A stretch of DNA of 64,000 nucleotides from Stutzerimonas decontaminans (GCF_000661915.1 NZ_CP007509.1:3365501-3429500); one strand, 5' to 3'; counted from the first letter of the stretch, positions 24,949 to 35,588 are shown. Notes: generated from the letters alone by a model not told the origin. Numbers and translations are program-made.

Positions 24949-25019
24949 GCTCACCTCCGCTTCGCTCGCGGTGGCCACGGACTGTGACGCCACCGTTGAC
25001 TACAGGATGAGCGGGCATC

Positions 25020-25039
25020 AGTCGTTCAAACAAACGACT
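25020..25039. promoter_or_regulatory. Candidate LysR-type operator
   Basis: AGTCGTT (25020-25026) and AACGACT (25033-25039) form a perfect 7-bp inverted repeat around CAAACA. It is centred about 50 bases before the LysR start, in the divergent gap with the DUF1127-like gene. The position suits autoregulation and control of the divergent gene. Confidence 0.55.
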
Positions 25040-25079
25040 AATATGAAAGCCTGTGTTCAAAAAAACTGAAGCCTTTCCT

Positions 25080-26036
25080 ATGACCGAGCCGGTTGAGCAA
25101 TCCACTACCTCCTCAACGCCGCTGCTTGAAAGCGATGTCTTGCGCACCTTCGTTGCCATCGCCGAAAGCGGCAGCTTCACCCGTGCGGCCGGGCAGGTCT
25201 ATCGCAGTACCTCGGCCGTCAGCATGCAGATCAAGCGTCTTGAAGAAACCCTTGGGCGCTCCCTGTTCGTCCGCGAGGCGCGGCTGGTGCGCCTGACACC
25301 AGCCGGCGAGACGCTGCTTGGCTATGCCCGACGCCTGCTCAAGCTCAACGAAGAGGCCATCGCGCACTTCCTCCAGCCAGCGCTGCAGGGCCGCGTGCGC
25401 TTCGGAACGCCGGCGGATGTCGGGACGCGCATCCTGCCGGGCCTGCTGGCGCTGTTCGCTCGCAGCCACCCCGGAGTCGAAGTGGATGTGTCGGTCGCGC
25501 GCAGCATCGACATGATCGAGCGCATCGATGCAGGGGAACTGGACCTCGCCCTAGTCACCGTCGGCAACCTCGGACAGGACGACTCCAGAGGCGAGCCAGT
25601 ACATAGTGAACCACTGGTATGGGCCGGCCGTAGCGGCGGTATTGCAGCGCTGCGCTCGCCGCTGCCCTTGGCCCTGGCCAGCCCCGATTGTGCCTGGCGC
25701 AGACAGGCACTGGATGCGCTCGATCGGATCGGTCGCCACTACCGCATCGCCTATTCGAGTGAGCAGACCTCCGGCCAGGAAGCGGCGATGATCGCCGACC
25801 TCGCAATCGCGCCCTACCCCGCGAGCCTGCTACGCCCTCCCCTGCAGTGTCTGGATGGGCAATACGGGCTACCGCAGTTGGGCGACTATCGGATCAATCT
25901 GCTGCGCGGCAGCAATAGGAGCGAAGCGGTCGACATCCTGGCAAAACAGGTGATCGCCGCGTTCGTCGAATATCGAAACCCGCGCGGCGGCCGTCGAGCC
26001 GAGCCAAACGAGGAGACGAGATGGCACGCTGGATGA
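25080..26036 (+). CDS. LysR-family transcriptional regulator
   Basis: The 318-residue protein has the LysR winged helix at about 20-80 (DVLRTFVAIAESGSFTRAAGQVYRST, cut; SAVSMQIKRLEETLG) and a periplasmic-binding-like effector domain. I take the ATG at 25080 (MTEPVEQ). A GTG 27 bases upstream is in frame, but the MTEPVEQ start leaves the inverted repeat at 25020-25039 well clear. The effector and targets are not evident; the divergent DUF1127-like gene is a candidate target. The stop overlaps the start of the following DUF2905 gene by 16 bases. Confidence 0.88.
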   Translation: MTEPVEQSTTSSTPLLESDVLRTFVAIAESGSFTRAAGQVYRSTSAVSMQIKRLEETLGRSLFVREARLVRLTPAGETLLGYARRLLKLNEEAIAHFLQPALQGRVRFGTPADVGTRILPGLLALFARSHPGVEVDVSVARSIDMIERIDAGELDLALVTVGNLGQDDSRGEPVHSEPLVWAGRSGGIAALRSPLPLALASPDCAWRRQALDALDRIGRHYRIAYSSEQTSGQEAAMIADLAIAPYPASLLRPPLQCLDGQYGLPQLGDYRINLLRGSNRSEAVDILAKQVIAAFVEYRNPRGGRRAEPNEETRWHAG

Positions 26037-26227
26037 TCATCGCAGGCGCAGCGCTACTCTTGCTCGGCGTCGCGTGGCACTACTATCCATGGCTGTTGAA
26101 CTGGTTCGGCCGGCTGCCCGGCGACATCCGCATCGAATCCGAACGCGGCCGGGTCTTCGTGCCGATTACCTCGATGGTGATCCTCAGCGTCCTGCTGACC
26201 GTGCTGGTCAACCTGTTCCGCCGCTGA
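26021..26227 (+). CDS. DUF2905-family small membrane protein
   Basis: The 68-residue product has two membrane helices (about 4-24 and 50-66) joined by WFGRLPGDIRIESERGRVFVP, the hallmark loop of DUF2905 proteins, whose function is unknown. Its start lies inside the end of the LysR gene, with GAGGAGA as RBS, so it is translationally linked to the regulator. It is convergent with pdxJ, with a hairpin between. Confidence 0.88.
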   Translation: MARWMIIAGAALLLLGVAWHYYPWLLNWFGRLPGDIRIESERGRVFVPITSMVILSVLLTVLVNLFRR

Positions 26228-26315
26228 GAGCGCTTCCGTTGAAGCGGGCCAGCCCGCCTATAACACCCGCACAGCAGAGCAACGCAAAGCTTGCCCATTG
26301 GGCGTCATCGCCGCG

Positions 26316-26346
26316 GAGGTGGAGGTGCTGCGCAGCTCTCCACCTC
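26316..26346. terminator. Hairpin between convergent DUF2905 gene and pdxJ
   Basis: GAGGTGGAG (26316-26324) pairs with CTCCACCTC (26338-26346) around a 13-base loop that can itself fold. It ends 6 bases before the pdxJ stop. No clear U-tract on either strand. Confidence 0.5.
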
Positions 26347-26352
26347 GGTACT

Positions 26353-27099
26353 TCACCCGCGTGCCGCCGCGCTGAGGATCAGATGCTTCATTTCCTTGAC
26401 CGCCTGCTTGAAGCCGACGAACAGCGCATGAGCGACGATGGCGTGGCCGATGTTCAGCTCATTGACACCACGGATGGCGGCGATGGCCTCGGCGTTGTGG
26501 TAATGCAGGCCATGACCGGCATTGACGATCAGCCCATGGCTGAGGCCGGCTTCGACGCCGTCACGAATGCGGGCCAGCTCGCAGGCCCGCTCGGCCACGC
26601 TGTGGGCATCGGCATAACGGCCGGTGTGCAGTTCGATGGCCGGTGCGCCGACACGCGCCGCCGCCTCGATCTGCCGCGGGTCGGCATCGATGAACAGCGA
26701 GACCTCCGCACCGCAGCCACGTAGACGCTCGACGGCCTCGCGAATGCGCGCTTCCTGCCCGAGCACATCCAGCCCGCCCTCGGTAGTCAGCTCCTGACGC
26801 GTTTCCGGGACCAGGCAGACGTGTTCCGGACGCAGTTGCTCGGCGAACGCGAGCATCGCCTCGGTGACGCCCATCTCGAAGTTCATCCGCGTCTGCAGGG
26901 CGTCTTTCATCATTAGCACATCGCGTTCCTGGATATGCCGGCGGTCTTCGCGCAGGTGCACCGTGATGCCGTCTGCGCCGGCCTCCTCGGCATCCAGCGC
27001 GGCCTTGACCGGGTCCGGATAACGAGTGCCGCGGGCCTGACGCAGAGTAGCGACGTGGTCGACGTTGACGCCGAGCAGGATTCGATTGGCTTCAGTCAC
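26353..27099 (-). CDS. pdxJ: Pyridoxine 5'-phosphate synthase
   Basis: PdxJ condenses 1-deoxyxylulose 5-phosphate with aminoacetone phosphate to form pyridoxine phosphate, the last step of de novo vitamin B6 synthesis. The 248-residue product begins with [17 protein letters not shown] and contains the active-site motif [13 protein letters not shown] (about 44-56) and HTGRYAD. It is the last gene of the lepA-lepB-DUF4845-rnc-era-recO-pdxJ block and overlaps recO by 8 bases. Confidence 0.97.
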   Translation of the reverse strand: MTEANRILLGVNVDHVATLRQARGTRYPDPVKAALDAEEAGADGITVHLREDRRHIQERDVLMMKDALQTRMNFEMGVTEAMLAFAEQLRPEHVCLVPETRQELTTEGGLDVLGQEARIREAVERLRGCGAEVSLFIDADPRQIEAAARVGAPAIELHTGRYADAHSVAERACELARIRDGVEAGLSHGLIVNAGHGLHYHNAEAIAAIRGVNELNIGHAIVAHALFVGFKQAVKEMKHLILSAAARG

Positions 27100-27781
27100 G
27101 CGGGGCCTCCTTCAGATTCATGAACAATTCGCGGCTGACCAGCGGTCGACCGCCCAGATGGGGTGCCAGAGCCTGGCGCATCAGACGCTTGGCCGCGGCG
27201 AGCGCCCCAGGCACCTGCCAATCGGCCTCGGCCATGGCCAATAGCTCCGCACCGTTGAACAGCCCCGGCTGAAACCCGCCGACCGGCTCCAAGCCGGCGT
27301 CTGGCAGCAAGCGGTACAGTCGCTGAGGGTCGATAGGCTGGCCAGAAAGATCCAGATCGAGGGCGAAACCATAGCCCAACTCGCTGAGCAGCCGCCATTC
27401 GAAGGCACGCAGCAACGGCTCCAGCGGTCGGTGCGCGGCCAAGGCTGACAGTGTCGCAACGTAATGGTCGAACAAAGAGGGATGCGCGTCTTCGGCAGGC
27501 AGCAGGCGGATCAGCAATTCGTTGAGGTACATGCCACTGAATAGCGCCTGGCCATCGAGCCAATGCGATGGGCCGGCGCTTTCCAGGCGGGCAACGCTCT
27601 TCAGTTCGGATTTGCCACGCAGCTCGACTTCCAGCGATACGAAGGGACGAATCAGGCTGCCGGCCTTGCCTCGCGCCGCACGCATGACGGCGCGCAGCCG
27701 GCCCTGTGGTGTGAACAGGTCGACCAGCGCGCTGCTTTCCTTGTACGGGCGACTGTGCAGAACGAACGCAGGTTGGTGCAT
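27092..27781 (-). CDS. recO: DNA repair protein RecO
   Basis: RecO works with RecF and RecR to load RecA on SSB-coated DNA at gaps. The 229-residue product has the N-terminal OB-fold ([26 protein letters not shown], cut) followed by the all-helical domain. No zinc Cys cluster is visible, as is usual in gammaproteobacteria. It lies 48 bases after era and overlaps pdxJ, within a conserved operon. Confidence 0.95.
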   Translation of the reverse strand: MHQPAFVLHSRPYKESSALVDLFTPQGRLRAVMRAARGKAGSLIRPFVSLEVELRGKSELKSVARLESAGPSHWLDGQALFSGMYLNELLIRLLPAEDAHPSLFDHYVATLSALAAHRPLEPLLRAFEWRLLSELGYGFALDLDLSGQPIDPQRLYRLLPDAGLEPVGGFQPGLFNGAELLAMAEADWQVPGALAAAKRLMRQALAPHLGGRPLVSRELFMNLKEAPRD

Positions 27782-27829
27782 GACAGGCCAGAAGGTGCGC
27801 GTCGCGCACCAAAGATTACGGGTCGGCGC

Positions 27830-28741
27830 TTACTGGTAACCCAGCGAATGCAGCGCACGCTCATCGTCGGACCAGCCGCCCTTCACCTTGACCCAAAGAT
27901 GAAGCATGACCTTGGAGTCGAATAGCACCTCCATGTCCTTGCGCGCTTCCTGACCGATGCGTTTAATGCGCTCGCCCTTGTCACCAATGATGATCTTCTT
28001 CTGCCCATCACGCTCGACCAGAATCAGTGCATGGATGTGCAGCACGCGGCCTTCCTGCTTGAAGTCCTCGATCTCCACGGTGATCTGGTACGGCACCTCG
28101 GCACCGAGCTGACGCATGATCTTCTCGCGTACCAGCTCAGCGGCGAGGAAGCGGCTGCTGCGGTCGGTGATCTGGTCTTCCGGAAAGAAATGCTCACTTT
28201 CGGGCAGCCGGTCGGCGACCAGCTTTTCCAGCGTTTCGAGGTTCTGTCCGTGTTGCGCAGAAATCGGCACGATCTCGGCGTTCGGCAGTTGCTCAGCCAG
28301 CCAACGCAGGTGCGGCAGCAGCTCGGCCTTGTCTTCGACACGGTCGGTCTTGTTCACCGCGATGATCAACGGCCCGGTGACATACTGGACACGCTCGAGC
28401 ACCGCCTGGTCCTCATCCGTCCAGCGGGTGCGATCGACGACGAAGATCACCACATCGACGTCCTTCAATGCCGATGCTGCTGTGCGGTTCATGTAGCGGT
28501 TCAGTGCGGTTTCACCGTTCTTGTGCAGCCCGGGGGTGTCGACATAAACCGCCTGCACATTGCCTTCGGTTTTGATGCCGAGCATGTTGTGGCGGGTGGT
28601 CTGCGGCTTGCGCGAGGTGATTGCGAGTTTTTGCCCGAGGATATGGTTGAGCAGGGTCGACTTGCCAACATTCGGCCGACCGACGATCGCGACATAACCG
28701 CAACGGCTGACGTCTTCAGGTTGTAGCTGTTCGTCAGTCAT
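27830..28741 (-). CDS. era: GTPase Era, 16S rRNA maturation factor
   Basis: Era binds the 3' end of 16S rRNA and helps assemble the 30S subunit. The 303-residue product shows G1 GRPNVGKS at 21-28, the DTPG motif of G3, NKTD of G4, and a C-terminal KH domain with [13 protein letters not shown]. It overlaps rnc by 8 bases; RNase III and Era act on the same rRNA pathway, so the coupling makes functional sense. Confidence 0.97.
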   Translation of the reverse strand: MTDEQLQPEDVSRCGYVAIVGRPNVGKSTLLNHILGQKLAITSRKPQTTRHNMLGIKTEGNVQAVYVDTPGLHKNGETALNRYMNRTAASALKDVDVVIFVVDRTRWTDEDQAVLERVQYVTGPLIIAVNKTDRVEDKAELLPHLRWLAEQLPNAEIVPISAQHGQNLETLEKLVADRLPESEHFFPEDQITDRSSRFLAAELVREKIMRQLGAEVPYQITVEIEDFKQEGRVLHIHALILVERDGQKKIIIGDKGERIKRIGQEARKDMEVLFDSKVMLHLWVKVKGGWSDDERALHSLGYQ

Positions 28742-29423
28742 GTCCGTTCTCCACGCCCAGGGCGATCAATGCGGCTGCCGCGGCAACCTGTTCGGCAATG
28801 CGGCGGCTGGCGCCCTGCCCATGCGTTTTCTCGTTCAGCAACGCCACCTGACATTCGACGAAGAAGGTCCGGCAATGCGGTTCGCCCTGGATGTCCACCA
28901 CCTCGTAACGTGGCAACTCGCAGGCACGCGACTGCAGGAACTCCTGCAGTCGCGTCTTGGGATCCTTGTTGGTATCGACCAGGGTCAGCCCCTGCAACTC
29001 GTTGGCCAGCCAGGCGACGACCCGCTCACGGGCGACGTCCATACCGGCGTCCAGATAGATGGCCCCGATCAGTGCTTCGAGGGTGTCCGCAAGAATCGAT
29101 TCACGGCGGAAACCACCACTCTTGAGTTCACCAGAGCCCAGCCGCAGATAGTCGCCAAGTTCGAAACCACGCGCCAGCACTGCCAGCGTCTCGCCCTTGA
29201 CCAGCCGGGCACGCAGCCGCGACAGCTGCCCTTCGCGCGCCTGCGGAAAATGGTTGAACAGCGCCTCACCGGCGACGAAGTTGAGGATGGCGTCGCCGAG
29301 GAACTCCAGACGCTCGTTGTTGCGTCCGGCATAGCTACGATGGGTCAGGGCCAGGAGCATGAGCTCCTGATCCTTGAATTGATAACCGAGCCTACGCTCG
29401 AGACGGGCTAACGAAGTGCTCAC
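28734..29423 (-). CDS. rnc: Ribonuclease III
   Basis: RNase III cuts double-stranded RNA in rRNA precursors and mRNAs. The 229-residue product carries the signature ERLEFLGDA at 37-45 with the catalytic acidic residues, a second acidic cluster ([13 protein letters not shown]), and a C-terminal double-stranded RNA-binding domain ([11 protein letters not shown]). It overlaps the DUF4845 gene by 4 bases and era by 8 bases. Confidence 0.97.
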   Translation of the reverse strand: MSTSLARLERRLGYQFKDQELMLLALTHRSYAGRNNERLEFLGDAILNFVAGEALFNHFPQAREGQLSRLRARLVKGETLAVLARGFELGDYLRLGSGELKSGGFRRESILADTLEALIGAIYLDAGMDVARERVVAWLANELQGLTLVDTNKDPKTRLQEFLQSRACELPRYEVVDIQGEPHCRTFFVECQVALLNEKTHGQGASRRIAEQVAAAAALIALGVENGHD

Positions 29424-29797
29424 GGCATCCTTAGGCGATATTCTTTGTCGAAGTTCGCCACCAGATCGAGATTACGGATCAGCGGCTCGCGTTTTTCGTA
29501 TTTCAGGTGCGCCCTGAACTCGTTGTTTTGGATCTCGACCTTCAGCGCTTCCTTCAGATCGATGTTCTGGATGCCGTTGACCTGCATCCCCTTGCTGACA
29601 TGACTATAGAACTCCCGGACGCTGCGAATCTCAAGCGCTTCGTCGGTTTCCACGGACTGAATGATCTTGTCCATGGACATGTAGTCGAAATAATGCGGGA
29701 ACATCTTGAACCCGGTACTGGCTACAAATGCCACAACCGCCAGGACCATGATCCAGCTCAGCATGGACAGCCCTTTTTGCGAACGCGCAAAACTCAT
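29420..29797 (-). CDS. DUF4845 membrane protein
   Basis: The 125-residue product has one N-terminal membrane helix ([20 protein letters not shown], about 10-29) and a soluble domain ending in EYRLRMP. This matches the DUF4845 protein regularly found between lepB and rnc in pseudomonads. Its role is unknown; location suggests a link to secretion or envelope processes. It overlaps rnc by 4 bases and lies 92 bases after lepB. Confidence 0.9.
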   Translation of the reverse strand: MSFARSQKGLSMLSWIMVLAVVAFVASTGFKMFPHYFDYMSMDKIIQSVETDEALEIRSVREFYSHVSKGMQVNGIQNIDLKEALKVEIQNNEFRAHLKYEKREPLIRNLDLVANFDKEYRLRMP

Positions 29798-29889
29798 GTC
29801 GACCTCTATGTCGTTTTGATACCCACCGATCGGGGCAGGACAAATATAGCGAGCCCGGTTCGCTCAGCGAGGGCCGCAATTCACAGCTT

Positions 29890-30744
29890 TCAGTGAATCA
29901 GGCCCACGCGGGAAAAATTTGGCAGGTTGCTGAGCTTAGGATCTGGCCAGCTCATCCAGACGGCAAACGCCTTGCCGACAATATTGCGGTCCGGGACCAT
30001 GCCGGCAAGCTCGGAGGGAATCGACTCGTCCTGCCAATAACGGCTGTCGTTCGAGTTATCGCGGTTGTCGCCCATCATAAAATAGTGATCGTCCGGAACG
30101 GTCCACTGCCGGCTCGGCTCGATGCGGTAACGCCCCATTTCCTTACGAATCAGGTGCTCCATCTCGCCCAGCTTCTCCCTATACAGCACCGCGCTGCCCA
30201 GGCTGCCTGGCTCTTCGCCGACCAACGTTTCGGCGACCGGTTGGTCGTTGACGAACAGACGACGATCGCTGCTGTAGCGCACAACGTCACCAGGTAGACC
30301 GACGACCCGTTTGATGTAGTTGATGCTCGGCTCGTTGGGGTAGCGGAAGACCATAACGTCGCCGCGCTTCGGATCACTGACCTCGATCACCTTGGTATCC
30401 ACCACCGGCAGACGAATGCCGTAGGCAAACTTGTTCACCAGGATGAAATCGCCAACCTCCAACGTCGGGATCATCGAACCGGACGGGATCTGGAAAGGTT
30501 CGACAAGAAACGAACGCAGCACCAGCACGATCGCCAGTACCGGGAAGAACGACTTGCCGTACTCGATCAGTACCGGTTCCTTGTTCAACGCCTCGAGCGT
30601 CGATGGATCGATTTCCCCGGTGCGCCCTTCATAGTTGGCGATCGCAGCCCGGCGACGAGGTGCGAAGAACAACAAATCGCTCAACGCCAACAGGCCACAC
30701 ACGGCCACCGCAATAACCAGCAACAACGGGAAGTTGATCGACAT
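29890..30744 (-). CDS. lepB: Signal peptidase I
   Basis: LepB removes signal peptides from exported proteins at the outer face of the inner membrane. The 284-residue product has two N-terminal membrane helices (about 5-25 and 66-80), the nucleophile Ser90 in PSGSMIPTL and the general base Lys145 in NYIKRVVGLPGD, followed by the MGDNRDNSNDSR box. It starts a single base after the lepA stop codon, so the two are coupled. Confidence 0.97.
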   Translation of the reverse strand: MSINFPLLLVIAVAVCGLLALSDLLFFAPRRRAAIANYEGRTGEIDPSTLEALNKEPVLIEYGKSFFPVLAIVLVLRSFLVEPFQIPSGSMIPTLEVGDFILVNKFAYGIRLPVVDTKVIEVSDPKRGDVMVFRYPNEPSINYIKRVVGLPGDVVRYSSDRRLFVNDQPVAETLVGEEPGSLGSAVLYREKLGEMEHLIRKEMGRYRIEPSRQWTVPDDHYFMMGDNRDNSNDSRYWQDESIPSELAGMVPDRNIVGKAFAVWMSWPDPKLSNLPNFSRVGLIH

Positions 30745-30745
30745 G

Positions 30746-32545
30746 TCAGCTATCCACCTTCAGCACGGCGAGGAAGGCCTCTTGCGGGATTTCGACGTTA
30801 CCGACCTGCTTCATGCGCTTCTTGCCCGCCTTCTGCTTCTCAAGCAGCTTGCGCTTACGACTGACATCACCGCCGTAGCACTTGGCCAGAACGTTCTTGC
30901 GCAGCGCCTTGACGGTACTGCGCGCGACAATCTGGCCACCGATGGCTGCCTGGATCGCAACATCGAACATCTGACGCGGGATCAGCTCCTTCATCTTCTC
31001 AACGAGGATGCGACCTTTGTAATGGGCGTTGTCGCGGTGGACGATCAACGCTAGCGCGTCGACCTTATCGCCATTGATGAGGATGTCCAGACGCGTCAGG
31101 TTGGCTGACTGGAAACACTCGAAGCTGTAATCCAGCGAGGCGTAACCACGGCTGCAGGACTTCAGACGATCGAAGAAGTCCAGCACCACCTCGCTCATAG
31201 GCAAGTCGTAGCGAACTTGCACCTGGCTGCCGAGGAACTGCAGGTCGCGCTGCACGCCGCGCTTCTCAATGCATAGCGTAATGACGTTACCCAGATGCTC
31301 CTGCGGCACGAGTATATTGGCCCGCACGATCGGCTCGCGCATGTCCTCGATGGACGACATGTCGGGCAGCTTCGATGGGCTATCGACATAGATGGTGTCA
31401 CCGTTCTTCAACAGCAGCTCGTAGACCACCGTCGGAGCCGTGGTGATCAGGTCCAGGTCATACTCGCGCTCGAGGCGCTCCTGAATGATCTCCATGTGCA
31501 GCATGCCGAGGAAGCCGATGCGGAAGCCAAAGCCCAGCGCGTCGGAGCTTTCCGGCTCGTACTGCAGCGCGGCATCGTTGAGGGTCAGCTTCTGCAGCGC
31601 TTCGCGGAAATCTTCGAAGTCATCCGAGCTAACCGGGAATAGGCCGGCATAAACCTGAGGCTTGACGCGCTTGAAGCCCGGCAGCATTTCCACGTCCGGC
31701 GTGCTCGACAATGTCAGCGTGTCACCCACTGGAGCGCCGAGAATGTCCTTGATACCGGCGATGATGAAACCCACTTCGCCCGCCTTGAGGTCTGCGGTGG
31801 CGGTGTGCTTGGGGTTGAAGACGCCGACGCTGTCCACCTGGTGGACCTTGCCGGTGGATTTCACCAGCACCTTGTCGCCCTTCTTGATACGGCCGTGGCG
31901 TACCCGCACCAGCGAGACGACGCCCAGGTAATTGTCGAACCAGGAGTCGATGATGAGCGCCTGCAGCGGCGCCTCGATATCGCCGGTCGGCGGCGGAATC
32001 ACCGCAACCAGGCGCTCTAGCACCTCATCCACACCCATACCGCTTTTGGCGCTACAGGCCACAGCGTCGGTGGCGTCGATACCGATGATGTGCTCGATCT
32101 CGTCTTTGACCTTGTCCGGATCGGCCTGCGGCAAGTCCATCTTGTTCAGCACGGGCATCACTTCCAAGCCCTGCTCGATCGCCGTATAGCAGTTGGCGAC
32201 AGACTGCGCCTCGACACCTTGGCCAGCGTCCACCACCAACAAGGCACCTTCACAGGCAGCCAGCGAGCGGCTGACTTCATAGGTAAAGTCGACGTGACCG
32301 GGCGTGTCGATGAAGTTCAGCTGGTAGGTCTTGCCATCGCGGGCGGGATAGTAAAGCGTGACGCTGTGGGCCTTGATGGTGATGCCGCGCTCGCGCTCGA
32401 GATCCATCGAGTCCAGCACCTGGGCTTCCATTTCACGCTCGGTCAGACCGCCACACATCTGGATGAAACGGTCTGCCAGGGTCGACTTGCCGTGATCGAT
32501 ATGGGCGATGATGGAAAAATTGCGGATATGACTCAGGTCACTCAC
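30746..32545 (-). CDS. lepA: Elongation factor 4 (LepA)
   Basis: LepA is a ribosome-bound GTPase that affects translation initiation and back-translocation under stress. The 599-residue product has exactly the usual length: G1 AHIDHGKS at 14-21, DTPGHVDF of G3, NKMD of G4, EF-G-like domains III and V, and the basic C-terminal LepA domain ([16 protein letters not shown]). It heads the lepA-lepB-rnc-era block and is separated from mucD by a terminator. Confidence 0.97.
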   Translation of the reverse strand: MSDLSHIRNFSIIAHIDHGKSTLADRFIQMCGGLTEREMEAQVLDSMDLERERGITIKAHSVTLYYPARDGKTYQLNFIDTPGHVDFTYEVSRSLAACEGALLVVDAGQGVEAQSVANCYTAIEQGLEVMPVLNKMDLPQADPDKVKDEIEHIIGIDATDAVACSAKSGMGVDEVLERLVAVIPPPTGDIEAPLQALIIDSWFDNYLGVVSLVRVRHGRIKKGDKVLVKSTGKVHQVDSVGVFNPKHTATADLKAGEVGFIIAGIKDILGAPVGDTLTLSSTPDVEMLPGFKRVKPQVYAGLFPVSSDDFEDFREALQKLTLNDAALQYEPESSDALGFGFRIGFLGMLHMEIIQERLEREYDLDLITTAPTVVYELLLKNGDTIYVDSPSKLPDMSSIEDMREPIVRANILVPQEHLGNVITLCIEKRGVQRDLQFLGSQVQVRYDLPMSEVVLDFFDRLKSCSRGYASLDYSFECFQSANLTRLDILINGDKVDALALIVHRDNAHYKGRILVEKMKELIPRQMFDVAIQAAIGGQIVARSTVKALRKNVLAKCYGGDVSRKRKLLEKQKAGKKRMKQVGNVEIPQEAFLAVLKVDS

Positions 32546-32683
32546 AGCTCAACACTCGGAAAAGACGCGGGCCGATTGCCCGCCGAAAATAGCCGCGAAG
32601 TGTAACTGATCAGCCCTTGCAGTGCCACGCGCAAGCCGCCCGCGTGCGGATCATCAGGCCCAGAATGGCCCTTGCCGGATGCG

Positions 32684-32716
32684 AAAAACAATGAAGGGCG
32701 GTCCAAACCGCCCTTC
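32684..32716 (-). terminator. Rho-independent terminator after mucD
   Basis: GAAGGGCGGT (32693-32702) pairs with ACCGCCCTTC (32707-32716). On the minus strand the stem is followed by ATTGTTTTT. It ends the algU-mucABCD transcript before lepA. Confidence 0.88.
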
Positions 32717-32736
32717 TTCATTGCCCTGCGCTAGCG

Positions 32737-34152
32737 TTACTCGGCGAGCTTGAACGTAATGAAACTCGCGCGCCCCTGCCGCAACACGCGCATCGAAACC
32801 GAGCGGTTCTTCGGCAACTGCTCCGCGACTCGACCGAAGGTCGCCGCGGAATTGATTGCCTGGTTGTTCAGATGAGTGATCACATCGCCGGGACGTAGAC
32901 CAATCATCGCCGCCGGTCCATTGAGGATTTCGGTAATCACTACGCCGCCGGGCAGATCGAGGCTCTTCTTTTGTTCCTCGGTCAACTCGGTGACCTTCAC
33001 ACCCAGACGATTGTCGCTGCGCTCCTGGCCACCCCCGGAAGCTGCAACCGGCTCGCCCTCTTCGGGCATGGCGCCGATGCTGACATCGAGCATTTTTCGA
33101 TCGCCATCACGCACCACTTCCATTCGAGCCTTGCTGCCAGGCTTGAGCGCACCGACTAGATGCGGCAGATCCGCCGACATGACAATCGGCTTGCCATTGA
33201 GACTGAGGATCACATCGCCGACGCGTAGCCCACTGCGCGCAGCCGGGCCGCCATCCATTACCTGAGCCACCAGCGCGCCTGCTGGCCGCTCGAGACCAAA
33301 GGACTCGGCCAGATCTTTGTTAACTTCCTGGATCACCACACCGAGCCAACCACGGCTGACTTTGCCATCGGTGCGCAGCTGATTGGCCACATCCATCGCA
33401 ACATCAATTGGAATAGCGAAGGAAAGCCCCATGAAGCCGCCAGAGCGGGTAAAGATCTGCGAGTTGATACCGACCACTTCACCCTTGAGATTGAACAGCG
33501 GCCCACCGGAATTGCCCGGATTGATAGCCACATCAGTCTGAATGAAAGGCACATAGCTTTCGTTGGGCAGACTACGGCCGGTAGCACTGACGATACCGGC
33601 AGTGACCGTGTGATCGAAACCAAACGGTGAGCCGATGGCCAGCACCCACTCGCCCGCCTTCAGCTCATCGGAGCGACCGATCTTGACCGTGGGAAGGCCT
33701 TTACTCTCGACCTTCAGGACCGCCACGTCGGAGCGAGGATCGGCGCCGATCAGCTTCGCCTCTAGCTCGCTGCGATCAGGCAGACGCACGATGATTTCAT
33801 CGGCGCCAGCGACCACATGGTTATTGGTCAGCACATAGCCGTCGTCGGAAATGATGAAACCTGAGCCTAGGGACTGCGCCTCACGTTGCTGCCCACGCCC
33901 AGGCGCACCCGGCATTTGTGGGATGCTGTGTTCAAAGAATTCACGAAAGATCGGCGGCAACCCTTCCAAGTCGGGCATCTGCGCCGTAGCACCTCGCGTC
34001 TGCACCTTCTGTTTGGTGCTTATGTTGACTACGGCGGGTGAGGCGCTTTCGACCAGCGGCGTGAAATCCGGCAAGTCTGCCTGGGCAACCGCGACCTGCC
34101 CGAGCATTGCCAGCCCCGCTATAAAGGCGAAGCAGCTGTTTCGATTGAACAT
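32737..34152 (-). CDS. mucD: Periplasmic serine protease MucD (DegP/HtrA family)
   Basis: MucD degrades misfolded envelope proteins and dampens AlgU activity. The 471-residue product has a signal peptide (cut after about Ala25), the trypsin-like triad His112 (TNNHVV), Asp142 (SDVAVLK) and Ser215 (NPGNSGGPLF), and two PDZ domains (about 255-340 and 370-460). I chose the ATG at 34152 (MFNRNSC), since the longer frame would destroy the signal peptide. It is the last gene of the algU operon, 34 bases after mucC. Confidence 0.96.
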   Translation of the reverse strand: MFNRNSCFAFIAGLAMLGQVAVAQADLPDFTPLVESASPAVVNISTKQKVQTRGATAQMPDLEGLPPIFREFFEHSIPQMPGAPGRGQQREAQSLGSGFIISDDGYVLTNNHVVAGADEIIVRLPDRSELEAKLIGADPRSDVAVLKVESKGLPTVKIGRSDELKAGEWVLAIGSPFGFDHTVTAGIVSATGRSLPNESYVPFIQTDVAINPGNSGGPLFNLKGEVVGINSQIFTRSGGFMGLSFAIPIDVAMDVANQLRTDGKVSRGWLGVVIQEVNKDLAESFGLERPAGALVAQVMDGGPAARSGLRVGDVILSLNGKPIVMSADLPHLVGALKPGSKARMEVVRDGDRKMLDVSIGAMPEEGEPVAASGGGQERSDNRLGVKVTELTEEQKKSLDLPGGVVITEILNGPAAMIGLRPGDVITHLNNQAINSAATFGRVAEQLPKNRSVSMRVLRQGRASFITFKLAE

Positions 34153-34186
34153 GACTACAAGTCTCCCCACTGACAAAACAAGACGC

Positions 34187-34639
34187 TCAGGGACTCGTAG
34201 GCCCCACGAGCATCGCGCGTAAAACCACTGACTGCAGTTTCGGATCGTTCGCCGCATTACGGCTCCGTATACGCACGAAAAGCCAGGATACGAAGAACCC
34301 CCCGAGCCCGGCGAGAATGACGATAGGCTCATGCGCCGAGAACTGGGCCGCAGTCGCCGCCGCAGTCATCAGCATGATCAAGGGGAAAAGATAGACAAGG
34401 ACAGCACCACGCAACAATACATCCTCTCGGATACCGACGATCACCGAATCACCAACCTGCAATTGAAGATCGCTCAACGCGCGAATCAGCCCGCGGCGCT
34501 CGCGCACACCCAGGCTATCCATCAACCCTTGCCCGCAACCGTTTTTTGCGGAGCAGCCGGAGCAGGTGCTTTTACGCCGAGTTTCAACCCATACGGCGCC
34601 ACTATCCAGCGCAACCACCCGACCCGGCTCTTCGATCAT
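34187..34639 (-). CDS. mucC: SoxR-reducing/RseC-family protein MucC
   Basis: The 150-residue product has the RseC/MucC plan: an N-terminal domain with Cys26, Cys29 and Cys35 (CSGCSAKNGC), which in relatives can hold a redox centre, and two membrane helices at about 78-100 and 104-124. RseC-type proteins influence sigma-E signalling and in E. coli help keep SoxR reduced together with the Rsx complex. The Rsx/Rnf genes in this same window are the likely partner. It overlaps mucB by 4 bases. Confidence 0.93.
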   Translation of the reverse strand: MIEEPGRVVALDSGAVWVETRRKSTCSGCSAKNGCGQGLMDSLGVRERRGLIRALSDLQLQVGDSVIVGIREDVLLRGAVLVYLFPLIMLMTAAATAAQFSAHEPIVILAGLGGFFVSWLFVRIRSRNAANDPKLQSVVLRAMLVGPTSP

Positions 34640-35580
34640 CGCTGTGCCTGTTCTGCACCGGTTCGCATGGAAAGCGCTACACGCTCGGCCGTACCCAGCG
34701 GGATTTCACCAACCACGGTCACCATGACATCCCCATCGGCTGTACTGATGCGCTTGGATACGGCCACCGTCGGCCCCATCTGGCTGCGCGCATCTTCTAC
34801 CAGCGCGCCGCGCAAAGGCTCCAGGAACACAGAAAATCTGGCCAGACCATCGCCGTAAGATAGCCACGAAACGACTTCCGATGACGCGGGGCTAGGGCGC
34901 TCGTTGGCGTCAAGCAGCTTGAACCCCTCAGGCAGCCAATCGGACCGCCAAATCGAGGAAAGATTGGCTTCCCGCTTGTTGACCGAGACCGGCTTGCATT
35001 CGGCACTGGGCGTCAGTTGCTGTGCATCGATGGCATCAGGAGAAAAATGGGTGAACTGAAACCGTTCGAGTAACTGACCCTTTTCATTGAGCATCAGCGA
35101 CTTGAGCGGTAACGCAGTGTCACGATCAAGATGTAGCTCGAATCCGTAGCGGTGTTGATCCCGCGGAACAACAGCTAGAGCGACGGCAGCGCGGCCGGCA
35201 ACTCGGGAATCGCCGATCTGGCGAAACTCATACCACTCGGAAAGCGCCTTTGGGTCCAGACGCTGCCCATGCCACGCCTGGGCTTCGCGCACCTGTGTGG
35301 CAAGCTCGTCGGTGGCGCATTGCATCCGGCCATCAACGAGCACAACCTCGGCAGGCGCACCGTCCAGCTGGAGCAAGCGCTCCTGCACACGACCGGCTTC
35401 GACGCGCTGCCAAACCGCATGGCTGGAAAAGCTGCCATTACGTTCATATACGAACGTACCTGTGTAACTCTGCTTCTGCTCCGCCACGGCGAGACGGCCC
35501 ATCCAAGACTCAGCATCAGCAGCAAGGGCCGGCATAGATAGCCAGCCCCCAATCACCACATACAGCGGTAATACGCGCAT
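34636..35580 (-). CDS. mucB: Periplasmic regulator MucB (RseB family)
   Basis: MucB binds the periplasmic part of MucA and protects it from cleavage until envelope stress or lipid signals release it. The 314-residue product has a signal peptide (cut near ALA-ADAES, about residue 20), an N-terminal LolA-like domain, and the C-terminal RseB domain (WRSDWLPEGFKLLDANE). It follows mucA by 8 bases and overlaps mucC by 4 bases. Confidence 0.95.
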   Translation of the reverse strand: MRVLPLYVVIGGWLSMPALAADAESWMGRLAVAEQKQSYTGTFVYERNGSFSSHAVWQRVEAGRVQERLLQLDGAPAEVVLVDGRMQCATDELATQVREAQAWHGQRLDPKALSEWYEFRQIGDSRVAGRAAVALAVVPRDQHRYGFELHLDRDTALPLKSLMLNEKGQLLERFQFTHFSPDAIDAQQLTPSAECKPVSVNKREANLSSIWRSDWLPEGFKLLDANERPSPASSEVVSWLSYGDGLARFSVFLEPLRGALVEDARSQMGPTVAVSKRISTADGDVMVTVVGEIPLGTAERVALSMRTGAEQAQR

Positions 35581-35588
35581 GTTTCTCC

